The notes below the pieces were generated by a model. That model saw only the letters and a program-made list of their open reading frames with translations. It was not told the origin of the DNA and did no database searches. From Zelonia costaricensis (lineage: Eukaryota > Euglenozoa > Kinetoplastea > Trypanosomatida > Trypanosomatidae), in the NCBI GenBank assembly GCA_030849075.1, contig JASAOO010003554.1:62001-126000 (forward strand): a stretch of DNA of 64,000 nucleotides. The letters are read 5' to 3'. Within the stretch, counting starts at the first letter, position 1; each line of letters opens with the position of its first letter. The position numbers and the translations under genes are program-made. Positions 53,683 to 61,700 of this stretch are shown one piece after another.

Positions 53683-56600
53683 TCAAGCGGTCCGCAGACT
53701 CTCCTGAAGCTGGTCGACGTACTGCTGCAGGAGCCTCTCGCGGCCATCACCAACCAGGAGGGCGACGTAGCGCAGACACGTCTTCGCATCCCCCATCAAG
53801 TGCACCTGGCGCAGCACCTCCGACCGCTCCGCCACCTCGCGGGCGTAGACGCGCTCCACCTCCTCGGCATCCGCCTGTCCAGTCCCACCGCCGCGTCGCA
53901 CGACGACATCAGCGCTGCGGTCCACATCGCCCTCGAGCTCCGCCTTGCTGTAGCCGTAGTACACAACGACGTCCATCGGCACGTGTGTGTCGTTCAGCAT
54001 GCCGCTGTCTTGGATGATCTGCACACACCGCTGCCGCTCCTGCAGGTACGTCGGCGGCAGCTCGCGGCTCGACTCCGGCGTTGGCAGGTTCGGCTGCCGC
54101 TGCGCCGCGAGGAGGTCAACGATGGTCTGCAGCGCATCCTGCAGCGCCTCCGTGTCGTCGCGCAGCTGCCGCGTCCATCCAGTGACGCGGGTGCGCTGCG
54201 CGGCGTCGATGTGGACGGGCCGCATAGACGGACTGGAGGCCCGCAGAGGGGCAGCACTCCCTGACCGAGCAGCGGCCTCAGTTGGCCCCCTCGTCATCTC
54301 CGCCTCGCGGCCGCGGCTTCCGCAGCGTGACACACGCGCCGCAGCCGCAGCCGGAGATGACGACCGCGACGACGCCGGGGGCGTGGCAGCGGGCCGCGGC
54401 TGCTGCTGCTCCTGCGTGCGCGGCGGGCCGCCTCCGCCCGGGCCCGCGCTGCCACGCGCCGTGGCCGCGGGGCGACTCTGCGGGCGGCCGGTGGTGGCGG
54501 CGGCGAAGACGGCGGTCGCATCCGTGGCCGCGGCGGCGGCAGGGTCGCGGTGCCCCTGCGGGGACGGCCGGCGCGCGGCGGCGGTGCCGTGGGGACTGGG
54601 CCGCCGCTGCCAGGGCTGCTCCGTGCGTCGCGGGGTGGGGTCGCAGAGGGGTGCGGTGGTGTTGAGCGAGGCGAGCAGCCGCGCCTGCGGGTCCTTCACT
54701 ATGGGCGAGCACTCGATCTCCGCCTCCGCGCCCCGCTGGGTGTGCAGCTGTGGTGCGAGCTCGGCCGCGCGCAGGGCCGCGTAGGAAGAGGGCACGGCAG
54801 GCATCGACGACTGCTGCTGCGGTTGGTGAGGCCGCTTGGCTGATGGGCCGCGGCGCAGTCGCACGTTGCGCGGCTCGTAGCGGCGAAGCAGCTCCGCCTC
54901 TGCTGCCTCACGACTGCTGCCAGGCTGCACGGGTCGCTCTGGCGAGGCGAGCGCGCTGCAGCCCATGACATCAGCCATCGGGTTCTGCACGCGCTCGGGG
55001 TGGGCGACACCGCCGTACGCGTTGCGCTCCACGGATACCCTGCGCGGCGTGGTTGTCGACGTGGCCTCCGCGCTCGGCACCCCCGAGGCCGTGGTGAGAC
55101 TGGGATGCAGCTGCTGCTGCTGCGCGGCGGTCATGCGCCGCACGATGGTCTCCTCGAGGTAGCGCCGCGACTCCTCGGCGAGCTGCTTCACCACCGCCCC
55201 GCGCAGGGGGCGGCCATTCGCGTTGAGCCGCCGCTCCCGCGCCCCCTGCGCCTGCCGAGTGTGGGCGAGCTGCTGGGCGGTGTGCTGACTGCGCGCGGCG
55301 TCGCCGTACCCAGTGGGGGCCGTCACGCCCCGCGTGAGCAGGTGGAGGAGGTTCATCGAGCGCTGATCCACAGCGTCGTCGGCAAAGGGGGCAGGGCGGC
55401 TGCCCTCGCGGCGCCGCGACGCGGTGAAGGTGCCGGAGGAGACGGAGGAGCCATCCACGGAGGCCCGCGCCGGGCCTGCACCCACTCCGACAGAGGCCAG
55501 CATCGAAGAGGGGGCCGCGCTGCTGCTGTTGGCGACGGCGCCGGCGGCCGTGGCGCTCCCACTCCCGCGCAGCGTCTCGGTGCGGGCGTAGGGCTGCGTC
55601 GTGTCGATCATGTTCGGCTGACGGCCCCAGTTGCGCTGGGCCAGGGCGCGGTCGGCGAGGCGCGAGTGCGTCATGCGGTGCTCGTCCACGACGAGAAGCG
55701 TGGGGCATAGGTTGCGCAGCACCGCCATGAACCCGGGCTTGCCAGCGTCCACGACCGGGTTGCCGCGCAGGAGGAGGTGCCGCAGCGCGGAGCAGAGCGA
55801 TAGCATGCGCAGTGCGGCCTGCGTGCGAATCTGGTTGAAGGTGAGATCGAGCGTCTCGAGCAGCACGAGGTGCGCCACCCCCTCCACCGCCGCGATCGCG
55901 TTGTGCCCAAGGAAGAGGTGCGCGACACCCAGGTTGTGCTCGAGTCCGCCAATGCCGCGCAGCTGGTTGCGCCGCGCGTTGAGCACCGTCAGCATCTTGC
56001 ACGCCTCCAAGCCGCGCAGCTCTGTGAGGTCGTTGACGCTGACGTCGAGGCGAAGCAGCGTGGCTGGCAGCGGGCACAGCGCGGTGAGGTGGTTACGACT
56101 GAGGTTGAGCACAGTGATGGCGTTGTACGTCGTTCCGCCGAGCAGCGCAGCTGGCAGCCTGGCACTCGTCGCCGCGTCGATGCTCTCCTCGGCGGTGCTG
56201 CCGCACTGCTGCTGCTGGGCTGCGGCGCTCTCGTACGCGGCCAGCACGTCCCACATCGTCTGGGCGCCGCCGAACATGTGCACCTGCCGCAGCGCCCCCT
56301 CCCGCGTCATGAGGGCGGAGAGGTCGAGCACGCTGTCCAGAACCGGGCTCAGGTTCGCCGTGAGGTCGAGTTGGTCGTTGCGGTCCACAAAGGGCTCGCG
56401 CGTGGCCGGGGCACCGCCGCCGTCGGAGTCCGCAGCGCCGGCGGGCGCACCGGCTGCGGCGAAGGGGGAGCGTCTGCCCGCCGCCTCCGTGGCGGAGCAG
56501 CGCCGCGCCGAGTTGGGTGACGGGGACGCGGTGCGCACTGGCGAGATGTGCACGGTGGTCGTCGTGGCGGGTGGCGGGGACGCGGCCGACTCGCGGTCCA

Positions 56601-57699
56601 TGCGCGGCGTTCCCGGTGCGGCTGCGGTGGCGGCCGGCCGTGCTGCGCTCCCCCGCCCCGGGAAGGCGAAGGCGGTCATGGCTGGCGAGCGCGGGCTGCC
56701 CTGTGCCGTGCCCCCACTCGACGGCGCCGGTCCCGCCACGGCTGCGGAGGGCGTTGCGAGCGGTGGCGGGGGTGGCAGCGGCGTCGGGTGCTGCTGCTGT
56801 GGTTGGGGTGAAGACGCCGGGTGTGGGGCTGCGCTGCTGGCGGAGGCGTTGTCCCGCGGACCAAACAGCTCCTCGCGCCGCCGCTGCAGGGCCTCGGCGC
56901 TGCCGCTGGCGTAGCTGCGGAGGGACACGGAGACCGAGGCGGAGGTACCGCTGAGCGAGGGGGAGCGCTGGCGGAGGTGGTGAAGGGCTGCCACGTTGGC
57001 GGCCGTGACTGCTGTCGTGGACCACGCCTTCTTGCGGGTGGCGCTTCGTGACAGTGGACCGGCCCCTACCGAGTCCGCGGCGGGGTCCTTGTCGCTTGTG
57101 CCGGCGTGCTGGGAGTCAGGCGGGTACGTCCGCAGCGCGGACTCCTGCGGCGGCGAGATGCTTAGCGAGGAGGACCGCACACTCGCGTCGCGCGGCCGGC
57201 TGCCGCCGTGCGTAGCCCTCGCATCGTCGTCGAGCACGACGTCGCACGGCACCTCCGCCGCAGCGAGCCGGAGGTTTGCACACCCGTCGGCGGTGAAGTT
57301 GTTGGCCGACACATCCAGCAGCGTCAGCCGGGGGCAGCCGAGCAGCAGCAACTCGAGGTGCCGCAGCGCACGGTCCGTGAGGCCGCAGCGACGCCACACC
57401 ACCTGCCACTCCGCCACCGCCGTGCCGTGTGCGCGGCCAGCGGGGCCGTCGAGCTTCAGGAACGCCTCACACAGCGCGATGACGGGCTTGTCGCCAACGC
57501 TGAGGTTCGTCATGTCCACCACGAGCACACTCGACGGCGGCGCATCGCTCGAGGCGGCGCTGGTGGATGCGTGCGGGATGTAGCTGCAGTACGTCTGCAG
57601 GCGCTCCACCCAGTCGCCAGTGTCGGTGACGCCCTGCCGCCGCAGCTCCGTGGCGAAGAGAGCCTCAAACCGCTCCGCAAAGGCGGCGTGTAGCGACAT
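53683..57699 (-). CDS. Leucine-rich-repeat protein, 1338 residues
   Basis: The ATG at 57699 was chosen; a GTG codon directly precedes it. At about 55-150 is an irregular, ribonuclease-inhibitor-like LRR segment (LTLLDVSANNFTADGCANLR). A disordered Ser/Pro/Ala-rich linker follows. At about 525-648 are six regular LRRs of the SDS22 type, with cores LNLSRNHL, LDVSVNDL, LNARRNQL, LFLGHNAI, LDLTFNQI and LLLRGNPV. They are closed by a cap-like segment (FMAVLRNLCPTLLVVDEHRM). SDS22-type LRRs are protein-interaction modules; in protists many belong to axonemal, basal-body or phosphatase-regulating proteins, but the partner here is unknown. The remaining 650 residues are low complexity until a compact helical C terminus (about 1180-1338). 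An LRQVH motif occurs at 470, just before the LRR array, and again at 1296 near the C terminus. Confidence 0.85.
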   Translation of the reverse strand: MSLHAAFAERFEALFATELRRQGVTDTGDWVERLQTYCSYIPHASTSAASSDAPPSSVLVVDMTNLSVGDKPVIALCEAFLKLDGPAGRAHGTAVAEWQVVWRRCGLTDRALRHLELLLLGCPRLTLLDVSANNFTADGCANLRLAAAEVPCDVVLDDDARATHGGSRPRDASVRSSSLSISPPQESALRTYPPDSQHAGTSDKDPAADSVGAGPLSRSATRKKAWSTTAVTAANVAALHHLRQRSPSLSGTSASVSVSLRSYASGSAEALQRRREELFGPRDNASASSAAPHPASSPQPQQQHPTPLPPPPPLATPSAAVAGPAPSSGGTAQGSPRSPAMTAFAFPGRGSAARPAATAAAPGTPRMDRESAASPPPATTTTVHISPVRTASPSPNSARRCSATEAAGRRSPFAAAGAPAGAADSDGGGAPATREPFVDRNDQLDLTANLSPVLDSVLDLSALMTREGALRQVHMFGGAQTMWDVLAAYESAAAQQQQCGSTAEESIDAATSARLPAALLGGTTYNAITVLNLSRNHLTALCPLPATLLRLDVSVNDLTELRGLEACKMLTVLNARRNQLRGIGGLEHNLGVAHLFLGHNAIAAVEGVAHLVLLETLDLTFNQIRTQAALRMLSLCSALRHLLLRGNPVVDAGKPGFMAVLRNLCPTLLVVDEHRMTHSRLADRALAQRNWGRQPNMIDTTQPYARTETLRGSGSATAAGAVANSSSAAPSSMLASVGVGAGPARASVDGSSVSSGTFTASRRREGSRPAPFADDAVDQRSMNLLHLLTRGVTAPTGYGDAARSQHTAQQLAHTRQAQGARERRLNANGRPLRGAVVKQLAEESRRYLEETIVRRMTAAQQQQLHPSLTTASGVPSAEATSTTTPRRVSVERNAYGGVAHPERVQNPMADVMGCSALASPERPVQPGSSREAAEAELLRRYEPRNVRLRRGPSAKRPHQPQQQSSMPAVPSSYAALRAAELAPQLHTQRGAEAEIECSPIVKDPQARLLASLNTTAPLCDPTPRRTEQPWQRRPSPHGTAAARRPSPQGHRDPAAAAATDATAVFAAATTGRPQSRPAATARGSAGPGGGGPPRTQEQQQPRPAATPPASSRSSSPAAAAARVSRCGSRGREAEMTRGPTEAAARSGSAAPLRASSPSMRPVHIDAAQRTRVTGWTRQLRDDTEALQDALQTIVDLLAAQRQPNLPTPESSRELPPTYLQERQRCVQIIQDSGMLNDTHVPMDVVVYYGYSKAELEGDVDRSADVVVRRGGGTGQADAEEVERVYAREVAERSEVLRQVHLMGDAKTCLRYVALLVGDGRERLLQQYVDQLQESLRTA

Positions 57700-57782
57700 C
57701 ACGATGGGCGCAGACGAGGCCTTGTGTGTATGTGTGTGTGTGTAGGCTGACGCCCGATGCAGGCCAGTGCAGACGCACAGCG

Positions 57783-57840
57783 CTGACGCGGCAGAGAATG
57801 AGGTGAGGCGGAGAGGCCAGAGAAAGGGGAAGACTCGGTA
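57783..57840 (-). other. Candidate spliced-leader acceptor for the LRR gene
   Basis: A pyrimidine-rich tract on the coding strand (plus 57795-57840) is followed by the first AG at 57784-57783, 84 nt upstream of the ATG at 57699. The CA repeat (plus 57724-57743) would lie in the mature 5' UTR. Confidence 0.5.
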
Positions 57841-58028
57841 GTGGTACAGGATGCCGAAACTAGCAGCTTGTGTGTGTATGTGTGTGTGTATGGAGGGCGG
57901 GCAGTGACAAGGAGGAGGGAGTTCGCTACTCGGAGGGTTCTGCTCTATGCGCGTGTGTACGTGTTGATCTAGACGGACCTATTCCTCGTCCGCTTTAAGG
58001 ACGCGTGTATGAATGCGTGTGGGGTTGG

Positions 58029-58030
<2 letters not shown>

Positions 58031-58064
<34 letters not shown>
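58031..58064. repeat. GT dinucleotide repeat, about 34 bp
   Basis: About seventeen perfect units, CA on the coding strand, in the spacer between the helical-repeat gene and the LRR gene. Confidence 0.9.
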
Positions 58065-58067
<3 letters not shown>

Positions 58068-58326
58068 CTGTAGTAAGAAGCTGCAGCAGCGCCGGTGCGT
58101 CGTGTGCGCGCTGCTGGCCCTAGCTCACTTCGCGCTCGAATCGCCCACGTTGCGTAGGCAGCAGCAGCAGCAGCAGCGGAGCCGGTCGCGTGTATCCTGC
58201 GCGTGTGTGTCCCGTGCGCACCTGGCAAAGAGGACGTTGCGGTGCTGAAGGAGGCCCAGGTTGAGCAATGCGGTGGACGGGTGATACGGGAGGAGCTCAG
58301 GCTCCTTCTGTGTAGCGAGGGGTGAG

Positions 58327-58357
<31 letters not shown>

Positions 58358-58683
58358 CGTGTGACAGAGGTTTGTGAGTAAGAGGGGGAGGGGAGGGGGT
58401 GGTCAGTCATGCAAGTTGGACAAGAGGCGGCGTGTGAGAGAGAGAACGTTGTGGCGAAGCAGCGTGCTGCCGTCGTGCAGAACCTCGTGCACCGCGACGG
58501 GGGGGGGGAGGGGGCAGAGTCACGCCGCGGAGGACCTGCACGGTGGCGGCCCGCCTCCCCAAGCCGTTCGCGCATGCGGGGAAGAGTGAAGGAGAGAGGG
58601 ATTAAGCTCTGTAAGAAGCGCTCACCACGACAAAGGGTCGATGGCAACTCGCGCAGACAGAACAACACACAGCCACGTCAACT

Positions 58684-58702
58684 CACACACACACACACAC
58701 AC
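58684..58702. repeat. CA repeat 10 nt after the stop of the helical-repeat gene
   Basis: A short perfect CA run on plus (TG on the coding strand), the closest such run to a stop codon in the window. Confidence 0.85.
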
Positions 58703-58712
58703 CGGGGCCTAT

Positions 58713-61700
58713 CTAGACAAGCTCGCCGTCGACAAGGAGCTTGTACAGCGCGGGGTGCACGTTCGGCCCGATCGCCTCCAGCGACTGCCGCGCCGTCTTG
58801 ACGAGCAGCGCGCGCTGCAGCAGCGTGTTGCGGCGCTCGTACTGCCGCTCCAGCAGCTGCACCACGACGGGGTGGGCGGCCTCGCCCAGCCGTATGAATA
58901 GGCTGCAGAGGTCCACGAGGAGGATGAGGTCTGTCTGCCACATCGCCGCCGCAGCAGCGGCAGCAGAGGTCGACGGCTGGTCGAGCCCGCGGGTGGGCGG
59001 CAGCAGCGCGTCGCGGAGGAGTCGCTCCGGTGGCGCCCGCCCGTCACCGCTGGCCGACGTCGCTGGCGTCGTGGCGTCGTGCGTGACGACGTGCAGGGCG
59101 TAGTCGGCCAGGCACCTCGTCAGCCGCTGGTGAGCCTTGGGAGAGTGGGCGAGGTCAATGCAGGAGCGCAACAGGCCCTCCACGTCGTGCAGCGTCACGC
59201 TCGTGAGAAACGCCGGCGGCTGGTACGTCGGCGCTGCCGTGTCGACAGAGTCAGCCGCCGCTGTTGTCGCTGGCGCCGCCCCGCCGCCTGAGACCTCCCC
59301 CTCCGCCGTGAGGCGGCGCTGGGCGTAGGCGAGAAGGACATCGACGGTAGACATGGAGCCGGTCATGATGCGGCCCGACACGCTGCGCATGAGCTGCAGG
59401 AGGACGCAAACCTGCGGCGCACTGAGCGGCGCTCCAGCCGGCACCGCGGCCGCCACGGGCGCCGTCCCCGCAGCGGCGGCGCGCCTCCCCGTCTTCCCGC
59501 GCCTTCCCGCCACGGTGGGGGTGGCGGTGGTGGGCGGGACGGCAGCAAGTTGGGCGATGCGCGTGAAGATCGTCTCCATCGCCGCGATGTCGACCTCCAC
59601 TGACGCCCGCAGGAGGCCCTTCGCGAGGCGTGTCAGCGCGTGGGCGGACATCGTGGCGCACACCTCGGCCAGCCGCTTGTACGTCGCCTCCATCACCGCG
59701 GCGGAGCGCAGCCCACAAGCGATCAGAAGGTAGAAGATGCTCGCCAGGTCCGCGGCGGTGCAGGTCGGCATGACGCGCTCTGTGCAGTGCCGCGCAAGGA
59801 GGTGCACGACATCGTAGTCCGCCGAGCCGCGCCGCTCCGCCAGCTCCAGTGCCGCCTTGATGACTGGCAAACTGGCGTCCCGCTGATAGCGCGCCACGTT
59901 CGCGAGCACCGCCGCGCCGATGTCATCCTGCGGGAAGCAGTCGCGCAGACAGTGCATGATCGCCAGCGCCGTCGAGGCCACCGTGACGAGCATGTGCGGG
60001 TCGCTCTGCAGCAGCCCGCGCACCTGTGCCGAGAAGACGGGCTGCACCGCCGTCACACACACGGTGCGCACGCTCGCGTCGTTGGCTCGAACGCCGCACT
60101 GCAGCAACCGCACGGCGAGCTCCAGCGAAAATTTGCGACCGAGGTCAGCCACACGTCCGAGCAGGACACCGTACAGCTGCACGTGAACGATGCCGCCGGC
60201 GCAGTACGCCTCCACGCACTGCACCACTTCTTCCGGCGACAGCGCCGCCGCGGCGCGCATCGTGCGGGCGATGAAGGCGCGCAGCACCTGCTGCTGCAGC
60301 TGGTGCTCGCCCGGCAGCGCCGCGTAGCCGCGCAGGAGCAGCGGGATGTCATGCACGTTGTGCGAGTGCTGCACCGCTTGCAGAGCATACAGGGCGAGCG
60401 TGCGCGGTAGCAGGCGGACCGACTCCGCCTCCGCCTCCGCGCCTGTGGGCTGCGCCGCCTCAACGCCCTCGGTGGGCGGCGCTGCACTCGGCGCACTCGT
60501 GAACTCGACAGGGGGCGGCACCGCCGCGTCAGCGCCGCCGCCCTCACTGCGGCTCACGATGCGGCTTGCCATGCCAGCCCCGCGCAGGTGGGCGGCGAGC
60601 TCCACCAACAGCCCGCACTCGCCGATGGTGTAGCGGCGTGCGGCGAGGTACTCCGGCAGCACGAGAACATGCATCAGCGAGCTGTATGGCACGGTGCGGA
60701 GCAGCTGCAGCAGGGCGGCAACGTCGGCGTCGTCCACGGCGGCCTCGGCGGTGCGCTGGATGGCGCTGAGTGTGTGCAGCATGCCGATGCGCTGGCCCGC
60801 GTTCATCGACCGCCACACCGCGACCCGCGCCACACCCCCGCCGCCCGCGCCCACGCCGTCTTCCCGAAGCGCGTCGACGAGGCGCTCGACGAGGCGGCGC
60901 AGGGACGGCGAGGCGAGCGGGGCGCCGGTCGCATGCAGGCGCTGCAGCACTGTCACGGTCTGCGAGGCGGAGAGGAGGGGGCTGAGCAGGTCGAGCAGCT
61001 CCATCAGCATCGACGTCAGCGCGTCGTCGGCGCGCAGGCAGAGCGTCGCCGCCGCACACAGCAGCTGAGAGGAGAGCACCCCCGTCGCCGTGTCTGTCAC
61101 GTCGATGAGAGAGGACGCAGCCCCGGCTGGCGCCGTCGCGGACTGGCGTGCGGCGAGGTGCTGTTGCACGGCTGCCACGACGCCACGCACGAGCTCGGGC
61201 GACACGTGCTGCACACTCTCCGGCACGCACATCACCACCGTCACCTCCGTCAGCGTCGTCAGGGGCAGCAGCATGGCCGTGGCGCCGGGGCGCACGGCCA
61301 TCACGGCGGTCAGCGCCGGGTCCAGCACCTCCACACGGTACGTGCGCAGCGCCGGCGGCTCTACCTCCACCGGGTACTCGGTGCGAAGGCGATACAACAG
61401 GTGCGCGACGGTGAGCAGGTAACGCCGATACTGCGCCTCTACCGCTGCGGCCGGCGGGCTGCTGGCGCCACTCGCACCCGCGCCAGCGCCGCGCCGGCGG
61501 CTGGCCCGCATCATGTCTTGTGCAACCCTGGCCGTCGAGGTGATGTAGATAGCCAGCAGCTGCTGCACGGCAACGGCGCTGTTGCGCCCGTAGTTGGACA
61601 GCGGGTCGCGCACGAGGCCGTGCGACTGCCGCGACAGCTGTGAGAGAAGACGCTCAAGCCGCTCCACCACCGCGAACGCCGCCGCCACTGCCGGTGCCGC

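Larger units (their letters stand above)
57700..58712. other. Intergenic region, 1.01 kb, with four dinucleotide repeats
   Basis: No supported gene. In order on plus it holds TG repeats at 57724-57743, 57869-57890, 58031-58064 and 58328-58362, a short non-coding CAG run near 58158-58176, and a CA repeat at 58684-58702. The last reads TG on the coding strand and begins 10 nt after the stop of the helical-repeat gene. The polarity switches inside this spacer, TG-type at the upstream gene's end and CA-type toward the downstream gene's start. Confidence 0.6.
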
